Source of the DNA: Gymnorhina tibicen
Lineage: Eukaryota > Chordata > Aves > Passeriformes > Artamidae
Length of the DNA: 64,000 bases
Assembly: GCA_013399875.1 (NCBI GenBank)
Contig: VXAZ01006908.1
Span: forward strand, 186,001 to 250,000
Direction of reading: 5' to 3'
Each line of letters begins with the position of its first letter. Within the stretch, counting starts at the first letter, position 1. This document shows positions 50,214 to 63,892 of the stretch, one piece after another. Below the pieces are notes generated by a model, which ran no database searches, was not told the DNA's origin, and saw nothing but the letters and a program-made list of their open reading frames with translations. A program made the position numbers and the translations under genes.

Positions 50214-53200
50214 ATTTAGGCATAAAACTGGTACAATGACTTTTCAAACTCTGTAGTGTACTCCATCTGAAGTCCTATCCTAGGAAATTTGAAACTTCTG
50301 ATTTTATGATAGAGCAGCAAAGGAGTTGCTGGATTTTGTCTCTGCTGTCTATGTCTCAGGTAAAACAGGAAATGAAGCAGTGTATTATTCTTGTATCTGC
50401 ATCACTGAAGAGGAAGTAGTCTTGACATTTATGTGGTGTCTTAGCACATCTAAATGAGGTCTTCTGCAATTATAGTGTTCTAAGTTTTTGCCCAAGGTTC
50501 ATTCTTACTAATTCTTTCCTGAGAATACCAGTTCTGTACCTGAGCCAAGTCAATCCTCAGATAATCATGAGTTAGTGCATTCTTAACACTAAACAAAATC
50601 ATATGGCTTAGTCTGAGTCACCCCCAAAGGATGTTTTTAAATATGTGAGTGGACTTTTCATTAAGGATGAGCAACAGTCACAGTAAAGAGTAAATGTGGC
50701 TTTGCTTTGCAAATACAAGTGAACAGCTGGGGCAGTACAGTCTTAAATCACCATAACTAGACGTGCAAGGCCACACTATTCATGCCCAGAGCTCAAGTTC
50801 CCATTATTCATCCATTTATTTCCCATTACTATTAGAATTTGGACTGTGTTCATTTTGATTGAAATTGCAGGGGCTACTCACAAAAGCAACCTCTTCTGTA
50901 CATGTAAGTGTTTGTGACTGCTGAACTTTCAAAACTCTTTTCTTACTTTAATTAAAAATATAAATCTGTTACATTCCACAGATGGACACTGGCAACAGGA
51001 GCTTCTGTCATTTTCTTCCTCATGTAAAATATTGATGTCAGGCTCTGTGATGCAAAGCAGCAAAACACTGAGTGCAGAACCTATCCAAACCTCATTTGGA
51101 TTCCCAAAGGAATTTGACCCATCCTAGCAAGCACACTTTAGACTGATTATGTAGCTGTCAATTACATTGCTGTTCTGTGCACTGAGATTACTCAGACTGT
51201 ATTCTTTATCAAAACCAAAATAAACCTACCGCAGTGGATTGTTTTTTCCCTTCTAAACAAATGCATATTGAGCATGCATAAGTAAGCTTAAGCACTGAAT
51301 CTTTTTGCTCAGATTTGCCAGTGACATACCCAGTAAATGTCTGAAGTTCAAAGCTGACAACAAAGGTACAGATATAATTCTGCTTTGTGAGGTGAGGATT
51401 GTGACACTGTATAAACTTGGATTTACGAATTATGAAATGCAGTATTCATTATGTATATATTACAGGATTGCGTGACATTAACAGCCTTGGTCTCCATGAC
51501 AATACCAGCAGAAGATGTTGGATGAAAAAATGGCTATGAAGAATATGATTTAAATAAATATCACAATACTTCTGAGTGTTTTTTATTTAGCAGAATTTTT
51601 AGCACGTTTAAAGTAACCAAACTATTCTTTTCCTTCTTTATCTAACTAGACACAATATTCTCAGAGAAAGATCAACTTTTTGCTACCTGTATGTAAAAGC
51701 CGAGGTTGATTGGACACTCACAGTTATGGGTTGCATATGGCCAAATGGATTTAGTGTATGCTGGACTCAGTATACAAAACGTTGTTGGTCTAAAATGTAA
51801 TGCCTGTAGTCATAAGCAAACAATTATATCCCACCCTCAGAGTCCCTGGGCTTCCCTCTTGATTGCAAAAACAGCTTCAGGTGACCAGAAAGACAGAGAT
51901 AGACACTATGAAGGTAGGTGATAGCAGTGTCAGTGAGTCAGGCAGGCACAAAATTCTCTGGGCACCACTCTCTGAAAGTTGTACAATTGTATTTTCCTTG
52001 TGCCTGTCATGCCACTAATCAGGTGGGTCTTGAATGGGCTCATATTTAAGTTGTCAAGTGGACATGTGCGTATAAGTACACTGGGACTGTGTGTGGAGCT
52101 CATTAGCACCATTGCTGTACAATCCAGTAACATCCATCATTTCAAAGCAGACAACAAAGACAACTTCTTTGTCTTAGAATTTCTTTCTTCTGGACCCACT
52201 CTTCATTTTCCCTTTCAGGACCAAAGGCTCTCTGAACAGAAGATAAATTCAGTAATAAAAAAAACCCCAAATAAAGCCCTACAGGGTGGTCAGTGAGGGC
52301 AGGACCATATAGTTTACATTAAATAAGTTTGAAAGGAGTCACACAGATTATTTTAGGCTAAGCATGGCTTTTTTACATTTTATTAAATCAAATGCCTAAT
52401 TCTAGCCTTAGGTCTATTTTTATCTGTATGAACTATTCACCGGGAGCATGCTGTGGTGCTGCCACTCTCTGTCACCTCACCACTTCATATTTGTAAAGTG
52501 AAGCAATAGTAATTTGGGGGCAGTATTAAATTCTTTTTATTAACTTAGTGTCTGATCTCTTTTTAGTCTTTAATATACACTCAATTCTCACATTGTCTGC
52601 TGAGATATAAAAAGCTCTATCATTCTGCTAATTTATGACATGACAATTTGAGCAGAAATTACATGTTTTGCTCTATGTAACTCCTGCCTTGGAATAGATG
52701 CTCCTTGTTTTGCTACTTCTCATCCCTTTTGCTCTCACCTTTCACAAGGGATGATAACAAAAGAAGACCTCACACTGTAAGACTCAGATTTTAAGATTTC
52801 ATCTTTCTATAAGCAAAATGTTAATGAGAAAATATTCTGTTCTGGTTCGCTCCTGTCACACTTGAACATTCAAACACTGCCCGACTGCAAATAAAGATAT
52901 CCTATATGAAACTCCTATGTAAGGATCCCTAATGTAAGAGGTACCCGAATGTTGTAGCTGCATATATTTGTTTCAGCCAGCATGCCTCACTTTGGCAGTA
53001 TCTGTGCTGTCTGTGTTGGAGAGGTAATTACAACATTCATTCCTAGATCTAGTACAAAGAATAATCAGTGTTCTTTGTTCCTCAGAGCTGGTGCTCCTAG
53101 ATGACTTTAGTCTGCTACAAGATGACAGTGATGTGGCCTTCTATGGTGTCCTTTGTCTAATGGTTCAGTAGCTGGAATATCAGTTTTGAGAAACATCACA

Positions 53201-56200
53201 CTGAAAATTCTGATGACCCCTTTTGTTTCCCTTTTGAAAAACAAACTCTTAAAATTTGTTATTTAATTGACGATTTGCTTTTGGCCCAGCATTATTGAAA
53301 AGAAGAACATTGCATATTTTAAAAATGTGATTTTTAATAATTTTTTTCCAGAGGCTTCATTTATTTGGAATTAGCCTTTTTAATGAATGGAATCCTAATC
53401 ATATTAGGAAAATAACAGCTGCTCTTTATTCAGAAGGTGCTTTACTGACATCAAATATAAAATAAATACATGAAAATAATTTTTGTTTAAGAATAATGCA
53501 TTTGAGGCACAACTATTCATTTCAAAGTAGCTCTAGGGCATTATTAGGGAACCTTATTCCTGGATTTCATTAACCAAATAAAACCTGTTCAGAAAGATTA
53601 ATTTCAATAATTCTGTATTAATAAAGATGAAGGCTCACCTTATCCTCAGATAATCATCCCCAGGAGGTACCATTGCTACAGCGCCTATAAAAGTCTTCTT
53701 ACATTTAGAAAAAATGCAAAGTCAGGTTACATTTCCAAAGCATTGGCAATAAGGCTCTTTCCTCTTTCCCAGCTGGTCAAGAGCTTTTCAAAGTATCTTG
53801 GAGGTCTCTCTGATCTCAAAACAAAGTTAATGGTTTGGTATAGCAACCAGCATTGAAATATATGATAAAACTCAGTAAACCAAAGAGAAAAGAAAACATT
53901 TTCTCAAATGTCTTGTGGGCAAACAACTTCCAGTGAACACTGGACTCAATATAATTTTCAAGTCTAATTCATTTTTTCAGCTGTGTGTTTTAGAAAGACG
54001 GAGTCAAATTGAAACCAGAATGCCAGGTGGTTGTAGAGAAAGATAGAAACCCATTACAAACAGAAATACAATCATTTTTTCCTTAAACAGGGACATATAG
54101 AATACATTAAGCATTTTGATCAGCCCACGTTTTAAAGAAGATCTGAGACACTTCTTTTTTTATTGCCCACAGTTCTGAAAAATACCTTCACAAATGATTG
54201 TGACTTTTCATCACAAAAATGAATAGCTAGCATATTGCATCAAAATATTGCCATTTCCAGAAAATAGTTTTTATTATTTCGTGTTCTTTTGAGAAAATTA
54301 ATCTTTTTCTGAGGCTTTTTTTCATAGTTTGTTTTTAAATTACCATGGGACAAGTACAGCTACACATCTCAGATTTTTGCTTATGGGTTCAAAGATGTTC
54401 TGTAGCAGCTGTTCCTTCACTTCTCCTAGAATACAGAACATGCTGCATCATATCCAGCAAAAAATTTAGTCTATGCTACCAGTGTCCAAACTATTAACTT
54501 CCCAGTGCATCAGCTGACGAGTTTAGGTGTTCTTAAATCTACAGGAAATAATCCTTTTCCCCTCTTTATACAACATCAAAGCTTTCTTGGGCTCAATTTA
54601 TGTGGAAACATCAAGACAGGGAAGCAGCTCTCCGGCTGCATGCATGTTATTCCATCTCCCACAATCTTTCAGAGGCAGACACACCAAAGACCCTTCCCAC
54701 TCTCCCCTGTGCAAGAGGAGGTAGGATCATAGGCTGCCTAACAAGGCAAAGAGCCATCTACTTTAAGCCCCTGTCTCCAAGCAGACTTAAAACTGAGTCA
54801 TCTACTTCAGGAGCTGCATAAAATATGCTGGAGGACATAAATAATTCGCACAGCTCAAAAATTAGATTCTTTACTGGCTTGTCTTCCCTACTGAGAAATG
54901 AACCCATCCTGATCAGCAGCTACTCCCAGCCTGGGCTTAGAATCAGGTTTTACCTTTCTTTACATGCACTGATAGACAAGGAGGTACCTGTCACTTATCT
55001 AACCAGAAAAAAATAGATTTGCTAATTTTATTCAAAAGCAGAAGTGGAGAAATTAAAACAAAATATAGGAGTCTGTGTTTGCAGTGAATATACTGAAAAC
55101 TTTATCCAAAATGCAAAAGAAGGACCCAAACCCATCTGTATTGAAAAACCTATAAAAAGCAACCAGTATTTATAAATCGGAATTTAAAAAAATATTCTTT
55201 TAATCACAAGCACATACCAACACACATACAGGGAGGGTTCTGAGCTCACAGCCTTAGCCAAGTGGTTTGATATTTGCTATCTGTCTTCTTACCCTCTTCT
55301 CATTACCCCAAAATCTTTTTCTCAGGCCCTGATCTAGAATTCACTTGGGAGCAGTGGAAGTCTTTTCACCACTTTTAGGAGCACTAGTCTGAGGGCTTCT
55401 TATTTTCCTGACTGCATCCCTTCTTCTCCCTGCTGCAGTGTTTTTGCACTGTTGCAGTCCAGCTTTTACTGTTTAAATTACAATTCCAACAACTACTGAT
55501 GTCAGCAGTCTGAGTTTCATCAAGAAATATGGACACATCATGCAGTGTTATATACAACTATTCCCTGAACTACATTAAAATAAAAAATTTCCCTGATACC
55601 TGCACATTTGGAAACTTATATGTATACCTATTTTTCTAGCACTAGCAGAATTAAGCTAGTGGAGAACCTCACACTTCCTTATTCTTAGCATCTCAGACTT
55701 TTAAAGAATATGAATTTGATCTGATGGCATTACTATTTGCACCTAAATTTTCTGGGGACTCTTACCTACTTTTTTCCAAATGTCAGACTCTAATCCAGAT
55801 TAACTCAGCCGAATAATGCAATGATCACTAACATCAAGCAGTTCAAATATTAGAGGACTCTGCTCTTAGGCTTCTCCACTGACACTAAAATGTGTCAAAA
55901 ATATGAGTTATCTATCAGCAAAGACCGCATTTCATGGTGGAAACGCCACAGATAACAAGAAGATAATGAAACTTACTAATGAAGAATATGGGGAAAAAAT
56001 CCCCTTGATTAATGCACAGTGATGTTTTCAGAAATGCTTTCAGAAACTAACTACTATATTTTCAAATTTTAATAGGCCAAACTGCTGTGTAACCTAGTGG
56101 CTTGACCCTGCAAATGCTTCCATACATATGGTTCTTTATTGCACTTTCTGAATATATTTATGCAGCTTTAGGTGCTGAAGTTAGAATGAAAAAGGAGTAT

Positions 56201-57814
56201 GAATAATCTTTGAGCTTACACATGTAGGAAGCATCTTTAAGGAAATTTCACGTTCAATGTCCAGAGTCTTTGACGCCAACAAGGTTTATCCTCTAAATAA
56301 AGTCACAGTAAAATTTTCTTAATCATCATATCTGCTTGCTTATTTTAGTGTGTTATTGTCTTGGGGTGACTTTATGCTGTTGTATCCCCTATCACCACTC
56401 GATTTCAGGTTTCCCTGAATTTGGCCCAAAGTGGCACAGTTATATAAAAAAATTTTGTAACATTTTTCTTCTAGAAAGAAGTTAGTCTAGAAAAAAACCT
56501 TTTTTTTTCCTAGAATACAAATTGCTGTGATTTAATTATTCTGTTAAATGAGACAAATGTGTTTGATACATGTGTTAGGCAAAGATTTGGAGAGTCCATT
56601 CATGCACAGAAAATGGGCACATCCCTTGAGAACAAATGCATCATTCTGTCCCATTCCTGGTTAAAAAAAAAAAGAAAGAAAATAAAAGAATGGCTTTTGC
56701 TATGGCCTAATTAACAGAAAAGACAGCAGCAATGTTACAGAAGTCCAACATTTCAGCACTTGCTCAGCTGAGGGAAACTGATGAGAAAAGGTACACTGCT
56801 TCTTAAAATTTAAGGAGTACACAAAGACAGAAAAAAGAAAAAGAACCTGATTCAAAGTCAGAATGAACAATGAATTAATCAGGCTTTAGATCAGTACAAG
56901 AAGAATGAATGAAGAGCAAATGCACACAATGCTTCAGCAGCATTCAAATCTGTGAGGGATGTGCATAGACACTATATGCAGAAATGAACACTTTTCTTCA
57001 GATAGAAAAACTTATTTTGGCATCATGTGCAATCTACTTTTCTTCTCACAAGTGTGAGAAACAAGTTATTAGCTTAACAAGGATGAGTTAGCATGAAAAT
57101 AGCTGCATATTCTTTTTGACTGGAAAGATTTCCAGGATAAATTAATGTCACATGACATTATCAGTGCAGAGAATTAAGAACGTCTTTTTAAATTGCATTT
57201 TCAAGCTGATGTTTACATACAATTTAGAATGGGAAAGTGCTAATGCAAAGACACACATTGCAACAGTCAAATACTTTCAAAAACGTATTTTCCGAGTAGA
57301 TAAAAAATGCAGAAAAGAAATTGTCTATTACTACTCAGGAATCTGTAGTAAATGTAGTTTTTTTGATTCCTTGTCCAGCAGAACTTCTCCCAGGTGATCT
57401 TCAATCCTTACTTTTGTGCAAAAGTTTAATTCTGATCTTATGAAAAATTTTAGAATAAGAAAAAATAAGAGGTCCACAGAATCTGGTATTAAGCAGTGAC
57501 TAAGCAGAATTCCCAGGACAATGTATTAGAGTTTTTCACATGAACCCATTTGCTTCCTTTCTAACCTTCAGTTTACAGTTGAGAGCAAATTCCTATGTTA
57601 ATTTTTGCATAGAAGTAAAACAACCTTTTCATAATGGACAATTTATAACAACTCCTTTCTTCCCCTAAATTAAACAGTCTCTAACTTCATAAGTTCTCTT
57701 TCTTTAATCACTTGTGAATGCTAGCCAAGTATTTTACAGTCTAACAGTGGTAATAAGTGTTTAATTTGCAAGTAGAAGCTGATTCCCTCCCTGTTTTCCA
57801 AAGTACTAATAGTA
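50214..57814. other. Long unique AT-rich stretch
   Basis: No exon or mobile element recognised over 7.6 kb. The part at 53230-53660 is rich in TAAT/ATTA words and contains a perfect palindrome (53393-53409). Confidence 0.5.
53393..53409. promoter_or_regulatory. Palindromic paired-homeodomain-type site
   Basis: TCCTAAT-CAT-ATTAGGA has 7-bp perfect arms with a 3-base spacer. Its core is TAATNNNATTA, the P3 dimer site of paired-class homeodomain proteins. It lies in a repeat-free AT-rich patch with further TAAT/ATTA words. Function is inferred, not shown. Confidence 0.35.
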
Positions 57815-57870
57815 TTTATATATATAGATATACATATATATAAATATATACATATATATAAAATAAAATA
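57815..57870. repeat. Imperfect (TA)n microsatellite
   Basis: Alternating TA with ATAC and AGAT interruptions, about 46 bases, followed by an AAAATA-rich run. Confidence 0.85.
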
Positions 57871-60800
57871 TTTTTGCAAAAGAAAATACTGCAGGAAGTA
57901 AGGCAATGTGTGTTAGATGTTTGTATACTTTGTCCTTCTGGATAGCTAGCTTGAGATTCATCTTTGTGTGACAGAAATCAACTACTCCTTCCAATGTTTT
58001 TAATTTGGTTGAAACCATTTAAGTGCAAGACAGTATAAAAATACATGTGTTATACTCTCTCCAAGCACCACGGCTGTAAAAATAATTGCAGATGTAATTT
58101 ATAGCTCAGAAAATGTCAGAGTTATATTTGCAATGATCAGGCTCTGGATGAATATATTACAACTGCCTCAGCCACAGCTGGGTTTGGGATCCCTTCTCTG
58201 CAGTCTTAGATGCAGTATAAGAAAATCCCATGTGATAATTCTGGTTCTGTTCAATTCAAGATGCACTGCAATATCCAGCTGCTCCATAGGACCTTGAATT
58301 ACCCAGCAGCTCCACCAGACTAAAGTGACAGTGCCATTTAATCTGGTTTTAGTAAAGGATTGTGAAAATTTCAGAACTGTAACATGCATGTTTTGTGTGG
58401 CTGCTCACCTCAGTATGCAACTTTAATCAATTCAAGCATCTGAAGAAGGTATTTCAGAAATTCTGACCACAAAGAACTCTAGCTGAAGGTAGGCAGCTAT
58501 CTGCAGGGGTGTGCCTGTTAACGTCTGGAACCAAGGCTGAAGTGGCCTGCAGGTGTTTTCCAGTTGCTCAGATTTCAAAGCTCTCTCCAGAGCAGAGCAG
58601 GCACTTACAAGAACCCTCTGAAGGAACTACATTTCTAATTTAGACCCATAAGTGGTTCTTATGTCCTGTGAAACAGTAGAAAAACTGTAACACGTTCAGG
58701 TGATGAAAACTGATGTCCTTTCTTCTAGGATAACCTGTGTATTTTCATATGATGAGAGAGTTTTTAAAAAAATAAAATTCCAGGAACACACCAGCATCTT
58801 TATTTATCTAATGGGACATTAATACCACTTTCCCAGTGTTTGCATCCAGGTCCTGGAGCTAATCTGCCCAGACTGGAGGAGTTCTGGTAATGAGTCCTAG
58901 TTAGACCCTCACCTGTGGTCCCATCCTGCCAGCCGCCACGGGTCACCCTGCCAGTGTGCTATTTGCCAAGGAAGGAAACTCAATAGGTCCTGAAGACCAT
59001 CAGAGGTCTGGGTCAGGCTTTATAATGTGCACAGTTTTATGCAGGAGAACCAGCTGGGACTGACACATCATGTCCATACAGGGCGAACCTCCCAATATCT
59101 GAGAGCACTGACACCCAATCTTTCTGGGGCTGTTTGTTGTCTTCTCTCTCTCTGTGTCTGTGTTGGACTTTGAGAGCATCATATAGTCTTCCCTTTACCT
59201 CACACTTACTCTTGTGAGGAGTGGAGAGGCTGGGAGTGCCATGGGAATATGAGCATTGAGTCCCAAGGCAGCTCCGGAGGAGTAAATCCCCATCCCCTGT
59301 CCACAGGCAGGCACACCTGCCCACAGCCCCCACCTGGCTGTACAATTAACACCCAGATCTGACAAATGGAGGCCTGGCCATGTGTCCCTACCGCCCATCA
59401 AATATGTCCACATTAAATAATTCACCCACCAGCTGCTCCCATTTAATATTGCAGTGAGCTGGAAACACAGAGCTCCACAGCAGAGCTAACTTTGCGTAAC
59501 TTAATGGAGATTATCTTAGAGCAAAATGGGGACTGACTCCTCCTGAAGCCTGTAGGACTTGAAAGCAAGCTTTCAGACTTGCCTTTCCCCTTCAGGAATA
59601 CACCTTACATAGAACATCCTGCATCCACACAAAAAATATAAATAATAACAAGAGTTTCCTCTGAAAATGCACTTCAGGATCATTCTGTATTGACAGAGTT
59701 CAACTGGAGTATTTTTCTTTGTTTGCTGGGGAGATAGATGTATAGATACATTCAGGAGAAAAAACAAAGCAAATTTCTAATAAAACATCAACAAGAGCTG
59801 GTTTGTTTTCTCTTGTTTTTTTTCCACTCCCTGCTAATGGATGCCTTCTGCTCATTGTAGGTGTCATTGCACTGATATATTCTTTTCATATATTTCCACA
59901 TTCCTGGAATCAGTTCTAAGCAAAAGGCACTGGAACTAGGTTTGTCAAAACAAAAACTACCCCTTGGAGCCAGTGAAGCTTTGACATCACTCTAGGATGT
60001 GCCAAATGCACTCATTTACTCAGAGCTCATTCTTGGCTACTATTCTCTCTGGGGAGCATCTATACATCAAACAAATACTTTGTAAAAAGCTCTACTCATG
60101 ACTCTATGACAGATTCATTTTTAATGTCTATAAGGCACAACTTCTAAAGCAGGATTTCATGTATCAATAGATTTTACTTCCAGAAGCGTTGCTGTGATCA
60201 TGAACATTTCTTAACCAGCATGCACAAAGTCAGCAGCAAAAAAGCTGCAGTTGCACATAAATAACATCTTTTTCCCCCTGTTCACTGAGAGGGCTTGATT
60301 GGTGTGGTCTTACCTGCCAAACTAAGCTGAGGAGCCTCAGTGAAAACTGTCAGATGAAACAGAAACAATTAAGAACAATTCAAGAACACTTTTAAGTCAG
60401 TGGCTGCCTCTTTTTACTTGTATCAGAATTCAGACCCTGTAAAACAATTCAAGTTAATGAATGTTCCAGTGTGATGCCAGAGTGAGATCAGAGTATTAGC
60501 AAAAATAACTGTATTAATTCTTACATCTAAAGGTAAAAATGAAGGCAAAAAATGTAAACACAAACCCCACAGAAATCAATTTGTCATAAGATACTTTCAC
60601 TGATTTTTACTAAATAAACTTATATACGCAGTGTTCTACTTGTGTCTTTTTTTCTAAGTAAAGTCTAAACTAGCTGTGTCTAGAGATGAAGTTCTTCTTT
60701 AAAAGTAAGTATTTGTCACATCTGAAGCCTGAACTGACCATCATAGTTGCCTGTTAATGAAGGTAATATAAAAAAACTATGCAGAAGGAGCAAAACTGAA

Positions 60801-61308
60801 CAAGAACGCAAAAACCAGAATTCCCTCACTAACCTCTTCAAAGTGTTTGGATGTATATGTAATGTATATTAGCAGTAAGCAAGTGGCAGCCATAGGCCCC
60901 AGTGAGTTTGGAGCCTTCACTGTGCTGATTATTGTATGAACACAAGCAGGAAATATCCCTTCCCTCAAAATCACTACAACTGAGATATCAGCAATGCACA
61001 TCAGGGCTTGCAGGAAGCAGTGTGGAAGAAGGATGCTGAACCTGAGGGCAACTAATTGGAACACAAGATTGTGAAATCTATTGGCTGAACATTCAGCCGC
61101 AAGCTTTAGAGATTTTTTTTTATTCCATAAAACAAGTCCACAAGAGCTACAAATGAATCACTTGCAGCCTGTCTACTTAAGGACTCTCATTAACCACGGG
61201 TATCACAGTGAAGATGGATCTTAAAACAGAAAGGAAAGCAGACCATGGTAATGGTTGTGTCTAATGACTTGGTTGTAAAGGCACAGAATCTAATAAAGCA
61301 CAAGTTAA

Positions 61309-61333
61309 TAAGCTCTCACTATGAGAGAGCTTA
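61309..61333. other. Perfect 9-bp hairpin
   Basis: TAAGCTCTC and GAGAGCTTA are exact reverse complements around a 7-base loop (ACTATGA). Too short for a microRNA precursor. Could be chance. Confidence 0.6.
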
Positions 61334-62243
61334 ACATAACAGAAAGGCATGGTGATGACAAAATTTCTATAACCAGATTATATAAATAATGTGGGTTGGT
61401 AGGGAGAGCCGTGGACAGAACTCTGCATTAAATATTAAGCACTTGCATTACCTGAGCTAGAGGATCCATTGCAGCAATCAGAAAATTGTTGCATACCCTT
61501 AATTTCATTGGTTAAGCTATTAGAAGGGGAAAGAAAAAGCAATAAATCAAGAGTTCAGTTAAAAAATATTTATAGTATCTGAGCTCTGGGCCCATTCCTG
61601 TGCTGCTGCTGCTCTGGTTATCTTTCTCAGTACATCAGGGGTTCTGAGCAGAGCCTACCACCCCTGAATCATCCTTTCTGTCAGGCAGGAGTTGTGTGAG
61701 AGGAGACAGACTTATCATTACAAAGCCAGTGACCTGAATTTTCCCAAGACTTCTAGTAAAAACAGAACATGATAATGAAAGTCTTTGCCTAGATAGTAGC
61801 TAGTTACAGTTCACTATCTTTCTTAAAATGCCAACAGTGAATAACCAGCGATGGAAAATTGCTCGGGGAGAACACTTCCATCCTTTATCCAATGGAAATT
61901 TTATCTGGGAAAAGGAGACTATTAGAGTTTGACCAAAAGAAAAAAAGAAGCATAGCTGCTGGTAAAACAGAACTTTATAGGACTTGTAAGCAAGACATCA
62001 GGATTTTAGGACAGCAATTAATAAAGTCACTTGCTATATTATTTCAGCTAATGCATCCTATGATACATTTGCTGAGACTAAAGCATTGTGTGAGTCACAT
62101 TCATAAATATACAGTATAATGCCTAATGACTTTTATCACATTTCAAAGACTGAAGATTGTTTTCCTTTCTCTTTTTCTGGTTAGGACACTGATCTAACCA
62201 TAGCCCAGAAAATATCCTGATTGTAAATTCCAGACAAGTAATT

Positions 62244-62261
62244 AAAAAAAAAAAAAAAAAA
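62244..62261. repeat. A18 homopolymer with adjoining purine repeat
   Basis: Eighteen A, then GGAGGAGAAGAAGAAAAG. It could be the tail of a decayed retroposed copy, but no body is recognisable next to it. Confidence 0.85.
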
Positions 62262-62912
62262 GGAGGAGAAGAAGAAAAGAATTAAAAGCAGAAAAAAAAC
62301 CCCATGGAAGATGAAGCAGAAGTAGAGTTCAGGGAATTTGGCCTTCAAAACTGGTATTAAGTAAATTATTATGACTTGGGAAAGAAAGGTAAAAGAAATA
62401 TTTGAATAGCCACCACTATTGGGGAACCTGAAAAATAGAAAACAGCTCTTGCTAAAAGCAAGCTGATTTCCAGGGCAGGACAAAATGCTCCCCCCAGCTT
62501 ATCATGACTGCTGGCCTGACCCTCCTCTCCTCCCACTTCTCAGCTCCTCTTGGTCACTCCTCACCCGCCAGTGATGGCAGATGGCTACGCGGAGCTGGAA
62601 CAGGCTGCAAGGAATAGTGTGTTACTGAGGAAAGGTACTCAAGGATGAGCTGCTGGAGGCAGGGAGATTATCCAAGGTTTCTGTCATTGCTGGGCAGCAG
62701 CACGGCGACCGTGGCTCCCCTCGTTCCTCCCAGTATCCTTGACGGGAAGCATTCTGGAAAGCATCTCTCTGAAAACAGGCCTGCTGAAGACAGAAAACAG
62801 AGTAAACATGGCAGCAAGAAGCGATCACTCCATCTTTGCTCATCGTGCCTCTGACAGATTCACACAGACCTGACATGACAGTTGCCTATGACTTGCAGAG
62901 CCCCACAGCCAA

Positions 62913-62931
62913 GGGGGAGGGGGAGGGAGGG
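62913..62931 (+). other. Very compact G-quadruplex motif
   Basis: G runs of 5, 5, 3 and 3 are separated by single A residues, the most stable loop arrangement. It lies at the edge of the CpG-enriched block. Confidence 0.8.
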
Positions 62932-63533
62932 CAAAGTAGGATAAATAATGATACATCCACAAGGCAGTGGTGTGGAAACCTGTCAAGAAATACACACTCC
63001 TGATAACAGGAGGAAAGCAAGGCCTGATCTTGTTTAATACAAGGCTGGAGTTAACACATTCTGCTACATGGGAAATAAAACAGCTCCTTTCTTCAGGAGC
63101 AGAGGTGCCCCTCCATCTGCATAATAGCTGTGCACAGCTTGGGATCACTTGATCTTCCAGACCCCCCTCTCTTCCTCAGCTGGGTTGTTATCATCCTCTG
63201 TTATTATCTTCATATTTCCCCTGGTTATTATCAGCATGTTACCTTTGCCTTTATGTCGACAATCTACCTGGCAATTTTCTCCTCTCCAGCTGGCTTCCGT
63301 GTTTCCTAGGCAAGAAAACTAATGTTCTTTGCTCCAGAGTGAATGTCCTATTCATTATTCTCAATGTACTGTGACACAGCAACACTGAATATCAAAAGCC
63401 TCCAGTAAATTCTCATCTATTTCTCAGTCATATAGAACAATTAAGCAAACAGCACAAACAGCAACCTGCCTTTTATCATCCCTACTGAATTTAGGTTTGA
63501 CTGTGCTACATTTAACAATTGCCCAGACCCGCA

Positions 63534-63541
63534 ATGCAAAT
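63534..63541 (+). promoter_or_regulatory. Octamer (POU) site
   Basis: A perfect ATGCAAAT, the binding word of POU-domain factors. A SOX-type AACAAT lies 14 bases upstream. Single words are common by chance in AT-rich DNA, so a role is only inferred from the setting. Confidence 0.3.
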
Positions 63542-63892
63542 GAATGTGTGGATAAACACTGTTTAATATTGCACATTATGATGTGCCAGAGAGCACTTCC
63601 ATTGTACCACGTTCTTGATGGTAACCCAGATAAATCACGTTTCATACCCAAACAGGCTGAAGCAAAATGCAATTAGTGAAAGAATTGCTGCAAAAAACTC
63701 TATACTGATACTGTGATCAGCTGTCTTCATCCATACGGCTCCCAGCCTGGCAGGGAAATGAACCCTTGCTAAGGGTTTGTCTCTGACCCTCTGTGCTCTC
63801 AGTCAAGTCTCTGGAGACAGGACTGCCTTGATGCCACAGTCTGGGTATCCTGTTTCCCCCAGGGTGGTACTGAAAACCGTAGTCACCTGCAT

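Larger units (their letters stand above)
57871..62489. other. Unique stretch
   Basis: No exon recognised. A GC-richer part at about 58830-59350 has no recognisable family. A perfect 9-bp hairpin lies at 61309-61333, and an A18 run at 62244-62261 is followed by GGAGGAGAAGAAGAAAAG. Confidence 0.5.
62490..63892. other. CpG-enriched and conserved-looking stretch
   Basis: Ten CpG sites fall within 62566-62845, unlike the CpG-poor rest. The part at 63150-63720 is repeat-free and contains an ATGCAAAT octamer (63534-63541), an AACAAT word (63514-63519) and several GATAA-type words. No exon is recognised: open frames on both strands in 62622-62876 match nothing known. Confidence 0.4.
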
